Shown: one piece after another, positions 1-7,982 of the stretch | Numbering within the stretch: position 1 is the stretch's first letter | Layout: every line of letters begins with the position of its first letter | Assembly (NCBI GenBank): GCA_937877655.1 | Contig: CALFJC010000063.1 | Location: 37,207 to 101,206, forward strand | Direction: 5' to 3' | Length of the DNA stretch: 64,000 nucleotides | Origin: an uncultured Selenomonadales bacterium | GTDB lineage: Bacteria > Bacillota > Negativicutes > Selenomonadales > Selenomonadaceae | Notes under the pieces: model-generated | The model's database searches: none | The model's input: only the letters and a program-made list of their open reading frames with translations | What the model was told of the DNA's origin: nothing | Position numbers and translations under genes: made by a program

Positions 1-29
1 GGTCATCTCGGAAGCTTTTTTTGCAGGTG

Positions 30-854
30 TCATTTTTTGCCGCCTCCCGCAATTTCTTGAACTTTTTTATAAGATTCGTCGTAAGATTCACTTTCAGCCT
101 TAAAAAACAGCCCAATCGGGAATTTATCGCCGATTTTTTTGTCGTCGGGGAGTTTGTCCCAAGCGGTCTTCATTACGGCGTTATCGCGCATCCACGCCAT
201 CATTTTAGCGGGGTCGCCCATTTTATTTCGGCGTCCGTAAGCAGTCGGACACTGAACAAGAGCCTCGATAAAGGAAAATCCGCGATTATTCAGCCCGTCT
301 TCGATAGTTTTAATCAAATGTTGGACGTGAAAGGCGGTTGAACGCGCAACATAAGTCGCGCCGGCGGCTTCAGCGAGTTTGCAGGCGTCAAAAGGTCTGT
401 CAACGCTTCCATAAGGCGCAGTAGTAGCTTTTTTGCCGAGCGGAGTCATCGGAGAGGCTTGCCCGCCAGTCATTCCGTAAATATTGTTGTTAAAAAGCAC
501 GACGGTGAGGTCAACATTGCGTCGGCAGCCGTGAATGAAATGATTTCCGCCAATCGCGGTACAATCGCCGTCGCCGGTGATAACAATGACGTTTAGGGCG
601 GGATTTGCGAGTTTAACGCCGGTAGCGAAGGGAATAGCGCGTCCGTGAGCGGTATGGAGCGTGTCGAAGTCCATATAACCGCTTGCGCGGCTCGAACAGC
701 CAATTCCGCTGACAATTACGGTATTATCTTGGGTAAAATTGGGATTTTTCTCGATAGCTTGAACAATCGCCTTCATAACGATGCCATTTCCGCAACCGGG
801 GCACCATAAATGCGGCAAACGATTCTGTCTGAAGAAATTTTCGTAGGAACGCAC
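30..854 (-). CDS. korB: 2-oxoacid:ferredoxin oxidoreductase, beta subunit
   Basis: This is the thiamine-diphosphate-binding subunit of a 2-oxoacid:ferredoxin oxidoreductase, probably specific for 2-oxoglutarate, which makes an acyl-CoA and reduced ferredoxin in the cytoplasm. The 274-residue protein has the CPGCGNG motif near residue 18, which binds a cluster or cofactor, and the GDGDCTAIGGNH stretch near residue 95, which is the ThDP/Mg signature. Its length is normal for the family. It starts with GTG one base after the stop of korA, so the two are translationally coupled. About 24 bases downstream, at the window edge (6..4), an ATG-ACC begins; this is probably the gamma subunit, but only two codons are visible. 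2-oxoglutarate specificity is inferred from gene order; a branched-chain substrate is possible. Confidence 0.9.
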   Translation of the reverse strand: MRSYENFFRQNRLPHLWCPGCGNGIVMKAIVQAIEKNPNFTQDNTVIVSGIGCSSRASGYMDFDTLHTAHGRAIPFATGVKLANPALNVIVITGDGDCTAIGGNHFIHGCRRNVDLTVVLFNNNIYGMTGGQASPMTPLGKKATTAPYGSVDRPFDACKLAEAAGATYVARSTAFHVQHLIKTIEDGLNNRGFSFIEALVQCPTAYGRRNKMGDPAKMMAWMRDNAVMKTAWDKLPDDKKIGDKFPIGLFFKAESESYDESYKKVQEIAGGGKK

Positions 855-855
855 G

Positions 856-1986
856 TTATTTCACCTCCAAAATCAATTCGTCGATAGATTTTTCGATTTC
901 TTCGGGTTCAAAGATAGTCATATCGTATTTAGAGCAGAGTTTAACGGGACATTGGGCGGCGCGTTCGACTTCGTAGACGATTTGCCCGAAATTTAATTCC
1001 GCAACGAGTATTCCGCGCAGATTTTTGGAGATTTGGCTGATAATTTTATCTGCGAACGGGAAAATGGTAATTAAACGCACAAAACCGACTTTAATTCCGC
1101 GTTTACGAGCATTTAAAACCGCCTCATAAGCCGTGCGAGCAGTTCCGCCGAAAGAAATTACTGCAAAATCGGCGTCGTCCATAAATTCTTGATGAACTTC
1201 GATGATTTCGTCGTTAGCGCGTGAAATTTTATCGTGCATACGCTTAATTTGTTCGCGAGTGACCTTTGGCGAGCCGCTGGGAAAGCCTGTATCGTCGTGA
1301 ATCAGTCCCGTGACGTGGATTCGATAGCCTTCGCCGAAATTTGCGACGTTAGGAACCAAATCTTGATCTGGAGTGAAGGGTTGATAGCCTTCAGCGCGAG
1401 AAATTTTAGGTTTACGGCGCGGATAGACTTCAATATCGGTAGGAAGTTCGACATTTTCGCGCAAATGCCCGACAATCTCATCCGTGAGCAAAATAACGGG
1501 CGTTCTGAAGCGTTCGGCGTAATTTACGGCTTTAACGGCGATTTCAAACGCCTCTTTGACGCTCCACGGGCTTAAAACGATGATAGAATGGTCGCCGTGA
1601 GTGCCCCAACGCGCTTGCATAACGTCGCCCTGACTTGGAGCGGTAGGTTGTCCCGTCGAAGGACCTACGCGCTGAACATTTACGATAACGGCGGGGATTT
1701 CGGCGGCGCAGGCGTAGCCAATCAATTCTTGCTTCAAACTAATGCCGGGACCGCTTGAGGCAGTCAAAACTTTCTTACCTGCGAGCGATGCGCCGAGAAT
1801 AACGCCCATGCTTGCGATTTCGTCTTCCATTTGAATAAAAGTTCCGCCGACTTTGGGCAACATTTTCGCCAAACTTTCAGCGATTTCAGTTGACGGCGTG
1901 ATAGGATAGCCGCCAAAAAATCTGACGCCCGCTTTAAGTGCGCCTTCAGCGATAGCCTCGTTGCCTTGCATTAAACGTGCGCTCAT
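856..1986 (-). CDS. korA: 2-oxoacid:ferredoxin oxidoreductase, alpha subunit
   Basis: This is the large subunit of the same oxidoreductase and contributes the pyrimidine-binding half of the ThDP site. The motifs GYPITPSTEIAE and QMEDEIAS near the N-terminus are typical of KorA/VorA alpha subunits. I place the start at the ATG whose ATGA overlaps the stop of the ferredoxin gene, giving 376 residues beginning MSARLMQGNEA. A longer reading that adds 17 residues would run back through the ferredoxin gene in another frame and is not convincing. With korD and korB it forms a tight operon (4-base overlap upstream, 1-base gap downstream). Confidence 0.9.
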   Translation of the reverse strand: MSARLMQGNEAIAEGALKAGVRFFGGYPITPSTEIAESLAKMLPKVGGTFIQMEDEIASMGVILGASLAGKKVLTASSGPGISLKQELIGYACAAEIPAVIVNVQRVGPSTGQPTAPSQGDVMQARWGTHGDHSIIVLSPWSVKEAFEIAVKAVNYAERFRTPVILLTDEIVGHLRENVELPTDIEVYPRRKPKISRAEGYQPFTPDQDLVPNVANFGEGYRIHVTGLIHDDTGFPSGSPKVTREQIKRMHDKISRANDEIIEVHQEFMDDADFAVISFGGTARTAYEAVLNARKRGIKVGFVRLITIFPFADKIISQISKNLRGILVAELNFGQIVYEVERAAQCPVKLCSKYDMTIFEPEEIEKSIDELILEVK

Positions 1987-2192
1987 TTTGCCGCCTCCTT
2001 CTTGATTTTGTCCATGAAAATTGCGTAGTCGGGGCAACGCAGCTCACATTGACCGCAAGCAATGCAATTTTCGTGATTCGCGACGTAAACTTTGCCGAGC
2101 GTATCGAGTGCGAGGACTTTTTTCGGGCAAAACGAAACGCAAATACCGCAACCCTTACACCGCTCAAGCTTAAGCGTGAATTCAGACTTCAT
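1983..2192 (-). CDS. korD: Ferredoxin-type 4Fe-4S subunit of 2-oxoacid oxidoreductase
   Basis: This is a 69-residue two-cluster ferredoxin that passes electrons from the KorAB core to free ferredoxin. It has two CX2CX2CX3C-type motifs, CKGCGICVSFCP and CIACGQCELRCP. The start is the ATG at 2192, six bases behind a strong AAGGAGAG ribosome site. An upstream in-frame extension of 30 residues has no family support and is rejected. It overlaps korA by 4 bases (ATGA), which supports coupled translation. It is the first kor gene, but the unknown gene 23 bases upstream lies on the same strand, so the operon may start further up. Confidence 0.88.
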   Translation of the reverse strand: MKSEFTLKLERCKGCGICVSFCPKKVLALDTLGKVYVANHENCIACGQCELRCPDYAIFMDKIKKEAAK

Positions 2193-2215
2193 ACAGCTCT
2201 CTCCTTTGCAAAATT

Positions 2216-2968
2216 TTATTTTTCGGCAGGCGGAAGTTGTTTTAAATCCGCGCTTGGTAATGCCGTTTGTGACGTTTGACATTGCGGCAAATATTTTTCG
2301 GCGATTTGTTGCGTGATTTGCCCCGTCTGCTCGATTATTTTTTCCTTCGACGACAAAAAACTTTGCAAAACCAAATTTTGCCGCTCGCTGACCATATCCA
2401 TTTGCCGCTCGATAAATTTTCCTTGCCGATCCATGTCCCGCAAAATCTGCGCGGAATAAATTTCATGTTCGGGCGAATCTTTATCGTATTGCCTCAAGAT
2501 ATTTAGCAGTTGCGGTAATTTCTTTGTGTTGTATTCGTCGCTGTTCGATTGAATTTTTTCGCCGACTTCGTTATAAAAATTTTCTATCTCGCGGACAATC
2601 GGCAAAGAGCCTTCCTCGATTATCGCGATTCGTTTTTTCGCAACGTCAAGCATTTTTTCCTGCAAAATCACCATTTGATTTGACATTGCGACCATTCCGT
2701 CGACACGAGCTTTTTCTATCGCCGCTTGACTTATCGCCTGCGCCTTCAATAACTCTATTTGCGCGTCGCGCATTAATTCTATCCGCTCAGACTCTTTGTC
2801 AGCCAATTTTAATTTTGTATCGCGTTCAATCTCGGCTACGCGCACTTTATCCGGCTCATAATTGTAACTGCTCGACGAACTGCCCGAAGAACTGCTTGAT
2901 GAACTTCTGCCAAAAATTCCGCCTACAAAATTTCCTATGCCGCTTATAATACTTCCAAATAATCCCAT
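2216..2968 (-). CDS. Unknown coiled-coil protein with Gly/Ser-rich N-terminus
   Basis: I do not recognise this 250-residue protein. It starts with a glycine- and phenylalanine-rich stretch (FGSIISGIGNFVGGIFG), then a run of about 14 serines broken by one glycine, then a long charged alpha-helical region from about residue 40 to 215 with heptad-like spacing, and a Pro/Gln-rich tail. The hydrophobic N-terminus is too glycine-rich for a normal signal peptide; it could be an amphipathic membrane-associating segment. ATG start with TGGAGGC ribosome site. It lies 14 bases after the 559-residue gene and 23 bases before korD, all on one strand, and probably works with the 559-residue protein, which is also mostly coiled coil. 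Confidence 0.75.
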   Translation of the reverse strand: MGLFGSIISGIGNFVGGIFGRSSSSSSSGSSSSSYNYEPDKVRVAEIERDTKLKLADKESERIELMRDAQIELLKAQAISQAAIEKARVDGMVAMSNQMVILQEKMLDVAKKRIAIIEEGSLPIVREIENFYNEVGEKIQSNSDEYNTKKLPQLLNILRQYDKDSPEHEIYSAQILRDMDRQGKFIERQMDMVSERQNLVLQSFLSSKEKIIEQTGQITQQIAEKYLPQCQTSQTALPSADLKQLPPAEK

Positions 2969-2982
2969 TAATTGCCTCCAAA

Positions 2983-4662
2983 TTATTTACGTTGCAAATC
3001 TTTTCTCATGCGATATATCAGCTTGTTAAATTCATTTTCGCGTTTTTGAACTGCCTCGCTGTAACTTTTGCTGTCCGCAATGTACGCCGTGAAATTTTGG
3101 CGTCTCAACTCAGCAAATTGCGTCAAAACTTCCTCCGATATTGCGTCCAACTCTTTGTCGCGGATAAAATTACTGATTTCGTCAATCGAAATGTTTAAAA
3201 GCTGCTCCGCCCAACGCAATAGGAAAATTCTTTCCTCCGTCTTTTCGCTTGAGAAAATTATTCCCTGCAAATCGCGCTGAAATTTCTCCGCCAACTTGTA
3301 AAGTTCGCTCTCCGTCTCAAATTTTTCTTGCAAGTCGCCGCCCGCTTGAAATGCAAACTTCTGATAAATATTTTTCCGCTCGTGAAGATAAAATTTGTCG
3401 ACCGAATCACGATAATCGCCCAAAATTTTCAGCACGCCGTCCAATGAATCAAAAAGATTGCCTTTAAGCGCGAACTCGACCATCGGTAAAAACCTCTGCT
3501 CAATCGCAAAACGTTTCGTCTGCCAATCTTCATACCACGCCGAAAAAATTTCCTCATCGACTGAATCTTCTCGGCACGCGGCAGATAATTCTTCTCGCAA
3601 ACTCGTTTTAAAAGATTTATAACTGTCCGTCCACGCCGCCTGTGAATTAACGATACTTGCGACCAAATTTTTATTCTGAGAGAAGAAATCGACGCGCTGT
3701 TGAGCCGATTTTATTATTTGCGCCAAATTTTCCACAAGCAATTCAAAATCGGCTCGCGGTTCGGCTTGAAGTTCGGCGAGTTCTCTAATCGAATTGTCTC
3801 CGCGATTTATTTTGTCGATTCGCGCCGATAAATTTTCTGCCTGCGCCTTGACCGAAATAATTTGCGCTTTTACTGCGTCGGTTCCCAATTCCAAACGTTT
3901 CGCCAAAAATTTTTGACGTTCGGCGAGCAGTGAATTTTCTTCTGGCGTGAGATTCGGGTTGTCGGTGAATTTTACTTTGAGTTTCAGCGCGATTTTCAAA
4001 AACTCGGCGATTGTTTCCGACTGCGCGGCTTCGTATTCGCTCAAAATTTCTATCAGCTCGTCCGTCACGCTCAAAACCGCCGCCGAATATTTTATTACGG
4101 ACTTATTGATTGCCGCCGCGTCATATTTCGCCAAAATCGTTCGATAATCGAAGTTCGCAGTCAACATTATGAATGGAGTGGAAATGAATTCCTCTTCAGG
4201 AAAGTTTTCATAAACATGAGATTCCATATGTTCATCACGTTTTCTCATAGACAAAGGCAATCCGTTTTTCCATTTTCTTTTTTTATCTTCTTCAGTTCCG
4301 CCATCCCAATTAAACAAAGCTTGTTCTAGTTTTTGATCACTTCTAATGTTTGTCAAGCTACCCGACTCCCATTCAACGAAAACTACATCAAAATCAGTAA
4401 TCGGAACTTTAACAACTCCTAATTCAATAAGATCTCTAAGAACTTCAGTGTAATTAGTTTCTGTGTGAGCTCCTTTATAATGTCTACCGATGAAAATCCT
4501 GTTTATACAATTAACAGTATATTCTACACTACATCCCGGGTATCTCGCAAACTTATCAACTAAATCTTGTTCAAAAAGACTACGAAGATACTGATAGTTT
4601 TCGGAACGAGATTTGTTTTGGTCGTAAACTGGATTTTCTAAAGGCCAATAAAACATGCTCAT
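2983..4662 (-). CDS. Unknown 559-residue protein with a compositionally foreign N-terminal domain
   Basis: Not recognised. There are two visibly different parts. Residues 1 to about 165 form a globular-looking domain (many aromatic residues, few coiled-coil features) whose DNA, roughly 4165-4662, is more AT-rich and uses codons such as AGA, CTT and TTA unlike its surroundings. Residues 170-559 are charged, Leu/Lys/Glu-rich coiled coil coded in the local style. ATG start with AAGGAGTGA ribosome site. It sits in one same-strand run with rqcH, a small coiled-coil gene, the 250-residue gene and korDAB, with gaps of 14-23 bases. I infer a domain swap at the 5' end. Function unknown; no catalytic motif seen. 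Confidence 0.75.
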   Translation of the reverse strand: MSMFYWPLENPVYDQNKSRSENYQYLRSLFEQDLVDKFARYPGCSVEYTVNCINRIFIGRHYKGAHTETNYTEVLRDLIELGVVKVPITDFDVVFVEWESGSLTNIRSDQKLEQALFNWDGGTEEDKKRKWKNGLPLSMRKRDEHMESHVYENFPEEEFISTPFIMLTANFDYRTILAKYDAAAINKSVIKYSAAVLSVTDELIEILSEYEAAQSETIAEFLKIALKLKVKFTDNPNLTPEENSLLAERQKFLAKRLELGTDAVKAQIISVKAQAENLSARIDKINRGDNSIRELAELQAEPRADFELLVENLAQIIKSAQQRVDFFSQNKNLVASIVNSQAAWTDSYKSFKTSLREELSAACREDSVDEEIFSAWYEDWQTKRFAIEQRFLPMVEFALKGNLFDSLDGVLKILGDYRDSVDKFYLHERKNIYQKFAFQAGGDLQEKFETESELYKLAEKFQRDLQGIIFSSEKTEERIFLLRWAEQLLNISIDEISNFIRDKELDAISEEVLTQFAELRRQNFTAYIADSKSYSEAVQKRENEFNKLIYRMRKDLQRK

Positions 4663-4685
4663 AATAAGTCACTCCTTTTTTTAGT

Positions 4686-4931
4686 TTAAAACACTTGATG
4701 CCTTAATTCACTATCGACAGCCGCCAAATTAGATTTGAGTTTGCTTTTCTGCGCGAGTAATTCGGCTTGACTGGCGTTCAATTCGGTTACGCGGCGCGAA
4801 TTTTCCTCATTTTCGAGACCTTCACAAGTTTCGGCGATTTTTTTAAGCTTGCCGAGCAGTTCCTCGCGTTGACGCAACAAATTTTCCACAGACAACGCCT
4901 GCCGAAAAATTTCTGTAAACTTCGCGCCCAA
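4686..4931 (-). CDS. Small coiled-coil protein, coupled to rqcH
   Basis: An 81-residue, almost wholly helical, charged protein (Leu, Glu, Lys and Asn rich). The likely start is TTG at 4931, only 5 bases after the rqcH stop, with a weak AGGA site inside the end of rqcH, so it is probably translated by coupling. There is no signal peptide, metal site or membrane segment. It could be a small partner of RqcH or belong with the two coiled-coil genes downstream; the sequence does not decide. I do not recognise a family. Confidence 0.6.
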   Translation of the reverse strand: MGAKFTEIFRQALSVENLLRQREELLGKLKKIAETCEGLENEENSRRVTELNASQAELLAQKSKLKSNLAAVDSELRHQVF

Positions 4932-4936
4932 AATCT

Positions 4937-6649
4937 TTAATCCTGCGCGGCGGGCAAATTATTTTTAGGCGTGACGTAAATTGTGCGCTGATTCGTAAAA
5001 ATCACAAAGCCCGGCTTCGCGCCCGAAGGTTTCTTGACGAATTTGCATTGAACATAATCGACGGGGACTTTTGAGGAATTTTGAGCTTTGGAAAAATGCG
5101 CGGCGAGTTCGGCGGCAAGCAGTAAAGTTTCGTCGCTGATTTTATTTGAACGAACAATCACATGCGAGCCGGTAATATCTTTTGTGTGCAACCATAAATC
5201 ATCGGGCGCGGCGATTTTGAAAGTCAATCTGTCGTTTTGAAAATTATTTTTCCCGACAAGAATCTCCGTGCCATCGGGTGCCGTAAATTTCAACGGTTGA
5301 GGCTTTTTACTTAGCGCAGTTCTTTTCTTGGCGTCTTTAAGATAGCCGCCCGCAATTAACTCCGTCCTTATTTCGTCAATGTCGGCAAGGGTTGTCGAAT
5401 TTTCCAGAGAATGCGCAACGCTCTCAAGATAAAAAATTTCTTCGCGACAAAGTTCAATCTGCGCGGCGATAAATTTCGTTGAACGCTTGAGCTTGTCGTA
5501 TTTTTTATAGCAAGCTTGGATATTCGCGGAAATTGTAAGCTTTTTATCGAGCGGAATGGAAATTTTTTCGCCGTCGTAAATGTTTTCAATCGTAATTTCT
5601 TCGTCGGCGTGGTCTTTAAGCTGATAACGGTAAGTCGAAAGATTATCTGCGCGGATTCGCCATAAATCAGCGTCTTCAGCGGCGGCAAGTTCGTTTTCAA
5701 GCACGGAAATTTTATTTGTGGCGCGGCGCAATTCATTGTTGACGAGCTTTGAAAATTTTTCTTTGTCGGGCGGCACGTAACTCCCCGAAATTTCATCGGC
5801 GACTTCCAAAAGTTCAGAGAGAGTTTCAAAAGTTCTCAAGTGCCCGCGCAGATAATTCAGCTTGACGGCGGAGATAGCTAAAATTTTTTTATTGTCGTCT
5901 TGAATCATGCATGGGGAAAAATTTTCACGAATTTCAATCAGAGAATTTTTCAAGCTGTCAAAGTCTTTGGCGTCGAGCGCGGAAATTTTTATATCGTTCG
6001 GCAAGCCCGATAAAAAAATTGTCTCCTTGACGCTTTGAGGTCCGAAGCCTTGACAAGAATTCATAATCGCCTTGTCGAGCCGCGCAGATTCATCAGCTTT
6101 AATTCGCTCCAAAATTTTTTCAACGTCGCAAGAAAAAATGTCGAGCTTGTCCTGCGCGGGCGGCATTTGATAAATTTGATTCGGCAAAACCGTTCGGACG
6201 CGGCTGGAGTTTGTACCGATTTTTTTCAGCGCGTCAATAATCTGCCCGTCGTGAATCAGAATCAAATTGCTGTACTTGCCGATAAGCTCCGCCGCGAGCG
6301 TCAAGGTTTGAATTTTGCCGCCCGCTCCGATTGAATCAACGTCGATAAAAATTATCCTGTCGAGTTGGTGTTGACGAATTGCCGCAATGCGCCCGCCTTC
6401 CAAATTTTTACGCAAAACCATGCAAAATGTCGGCGGTTCGGGCAAATTTTCGGGAGTTTTTTTCAGCAAGTGCACCGAAGGATTTTGCGGCGCAAGTGAA
6501 ATTCGCAATAAAAATGTTTTGCCCGGCTGTCTTATCGTGAAAGTTAAATTTGCCTTGTTTTGTTGCGTGATTTTATCTACGCGCCCGCCGACCAAAATTT
6601 TTTCAAGCTCCAAAGTCAGCGGACGCATTGAAAAGCCGTCCAAGTTCAA
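4937..6649 (-). CDS. rqcH: RqcH/NFACT family ribosome quality-control factor
   Basis: This is the bacterial Rqc2 homologue (also called fibronectin-binding FbpA): it binds stalled 50S subunits carrying peptidyl-tRNA and adds C-terminal alanine tails that mark the nascent chain for degradation. The 570-residue protein has an NFACT-N domain (start to about 200, with GGRVDKI near residue 20), a central helical region, and an NFACT-R domain at the C-terminus with DDLWLHTKDITGSHVIVR and the KPSGAKPG motif. The start is TTG (MNLDGFSMRPL), 7 bases after a GGAGG site; a longer open frame upstream only reads through a repeat element. Presence of RqcH fits a Firmicute. It heads a same-strand run down to korDAB. 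Confidence 0.93.
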   Translation of the reverse strand: MNLDGFSMRPLTLELEKILVGGRVDKITQQNKANLTFTIRQPGKTFLLRISLAPQNPSVHLLKKTPENLPEPPTFCMVLRKNLEGGRIAAIRQHQLDRIIFIDVDSIGAGGKIQTLTLAAELIGKYSNLILIHDGQIIDALKKIGTNSSRVRTVLPNQIYQMPPAQDKLDIFSCDVEKILERIKADESARLDKAIMNSCQGFGPQSVKETIFLSGLPNDIKISALDAKDFDSLKNSLIEIRENFSPCMIQDDNKKILAISAVKLNYLRGHLRTFETLSELLEVADEISGSYVPPDKEKFSKLVNNELRRATNKISVLENELAAAEDADLWRIRADNLSTYRYQLKDHADEEITIENIYDGEKISIPLDKKLTISANIQACYKKYDKLKRSTKFIAAQIELCREEIFYLESVAHSLENSTTLADIDEIRTELIAGGYLKDAKKRTALSKKPQPLKFTAPDGTEILVGKNNFQNDRLTFKIAAPDDLWLHTKDITGSHVIVRSNKISDETLLLAAELAAHFSKAQNSSKVPVDYVQCKFVKKPSGAKPGFVIFTNQRTIYVTPKNNLPAAQD

Positions 6650-6668
6650 AATAATTCCTCCAATCAAA

Positions 6669-6696
6669 GGGAAAAGGGATAAGGGAAACGGGAAAA
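6669..6696. repeat. Heptanucleotide tract, four units of GGGAWAM
   Basis: Four consecutive 7-base units (GGGAAAA, GGGATAA, GGGAAAC, GGGAAAA) lie just upstream of the rqcH ribosome site and 20 bases from the dispersed hairpin element. The period of exactly seven recurs in other tracts of this window with different unit sequences. Confidence 0.75.
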
Positions 6697-6713
6697 GTAA
6701 AATTGAGTGAAAA

Positions 6714-6944
6714 CACGGGCGCACAGGACGTGCGCCCGCCGGCAACGAAAACAGGATGTTTTCTTTGCCGGAAACGCCCCTGCGAGGTGCCCTTTCTTTT
6801 GCAACTTTTCTTTGGGCATGCAAAGAAAAGTTGATCCTAAAAACAAAAAAGAAATTTGAAAGAATCGAAGTGACGAATTGCCAAGCAGGTTTTGCGAACC
6901 CACTTTTTGGAAAAAAGGGGGCGAACCACGCCAAGAAAGTTTTT
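6714..6944. repeat. Dispersed multi-hairpin element, copy A
   Basis: This copy fills the gap between rqcH and the rhamnan-synthesis gene. Three hairpins in order: GGGCGCAC-5 nt-GTGCGCCC (6717-6737); CCGGCAA...TTGCCGG enclosing GAAAACA-GGA-TGTTTTC (about 6739-6772); and a 12-bp stem AACTTTTCTTTG...CAAAGAAAAGTT (about 6808-6837). A further conserved tail contains TTGCGAACCCACTTTTTGG near 6893-6911. Copies B, C and D share the same order with paired changes in the stems. It has no open frame of its own; conceptual translations through it are spurious. Confidence 0.8.
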
Positions 6945-7982
6945 TCAACGCCATTTTTTCAAGACCGAGTGCCAAGCCTTCAAAATATTTTCGTCAAGTT
7001 CTTTTTGCGAAGAAGACTTTAAGCCGTCGCCGTCAATTTTTATCCAGATAAAGCCCGAAGTCTCCACGATAAATAAAAAAGCTCGCTCAATCGCATGGGC
7101 AATCGTCCCGTCAAGCTGTCCGCTCTCTTCGGGAAAATCTTCAAAAGTCAAATCGCTCTCCAACAGCGGCGCAAGTGCCTTCGGCTTAAACCAAAACATA
7201 GAGCCCGCAGGAAATTCAATTAAATTTCGATTGTCAATTTCTATTCCGAGCCCGCGCAGAAAATTTTTCGTGATTGAATAATTCGCGCCCCAATTTATGA
7301 AAACGCGAATCGGATTGAAATATTGCGGAAAAATTGCTCCGACTTTTTCGTTCGCCAAAATCTGCAAAATGCCGCCGACAATTTCGGGACTGCCCAAAAG
7401 ATTTTTATAAAGATGCTCGCGCCAACCTGCAAGACGATTTTTTTCGTGCGGAGATTTTTTCGAGTGAATGTGAACGCAGGCATCATAATTTTTGTAAATG
7501 TCTCTGAAACCGACAAAAGCGGGAGCTATGTCGCGCCCGCGATTCGGGAAAATTTTTACCGTGACGCGCCCCTTGTCGAAATCGGAAAAAGTTTTTTCAA
7601 TCGCAACTTTTTTTTCGGGCGAAGGCGTCGAAATAAAAAGGTCAACCGCGCAGGGAATGTTCAACAAAAGATTTTTCATCTCGGCGGCAAGTTCGGGATA
7701 AAAAATGTGAACGACCGCCGCAACTTTGAACTTCACAGGCGGCGCGGCAAAATCAAGCGGAATTTTCAATGCAAAATCTTTTTCGCGCTTGAGTTGAACA
7801 AAATCTTCCGTGCCGTTCATCTGCATAAAAAAAACGTCACCGCAATCTTCGCGTCGGGTTTTATGATTCAAATTGTAAAAAACGAATTCATACAGCGCGG
7901 GATACGGCGCAGAAAAATCCAACAGCCGCTCGATAAAATGAACTCGGATAAAATTTCGGAGCCTGCGATAAAAATTCATCAA
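6945..7982 (-). CDS. Rhamnan synthesis protein F-like glycan biosynthesis protein
   Basis: A 345-residue protein resembling the RgpF family (rhamnan synthesis F), which acts in building rhamnose-containing or other cell-surface polysaccharides. Supporting stretches are VAAVVHIFYPELAAEM, NRGRDIAPAFVGF, VHIHSKKSPH and EFPAGSMFWFKP, in the order seen in that family. No membrane segment or signal peptide is visible. The start ATG overlaps the stop of the glycosyltransferase by 4 bases (ATGA), so the two genes are coupled and probably act on the same glycan. The stop lies at the edge of repeat copy A. Exact acceptor and sugar cannot be read from sequence. Confidence 0.82.
   Translation of the reverse strand: MMNFYRRLRNFIRVHFIERLLDFSAPYPALYEFVFYNLNHKTRREDCGDVFFMQMNGTEDFVQLKREKDFALKIPLDFAAPPVKFKVAAVVHIFYPELAAEMKNLLLNIPCAVDLFISTPSPEKKVAIEKTFSDFDKGRVTVKIFPNRGRDIAPAFVGFRDIYKNYDACVHIHSKKSPHEKNRLAGWREHLYKNLLGSPEIVGGILQILANEKVGAIFPQYFNPIRVFINWGANYSITKNFLRGLGIEIDNRNLIEFPAGSMFWFKPKALAPLLESDLTFEDFPEESGQLDGTIAHAIERAFLFIVETSGFIWIKIDGDGLKSSSQKELDENILKAWHSVLKKWR

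Noticed and set aside
2193..2282. Longer ferredoxin subunit with 30 extra residues.
   Set aside because: The extension passes through the ribosome site and overlaps the end of the preceding gene in another frame.
6650..6934. Extended N-terminus for RqcH through the upstream repeat.
   Set aside because: The extension is translated hairpin-element DNA, has no family match, and a GGAGG site with a TTG start lies at the proper place at 6649.
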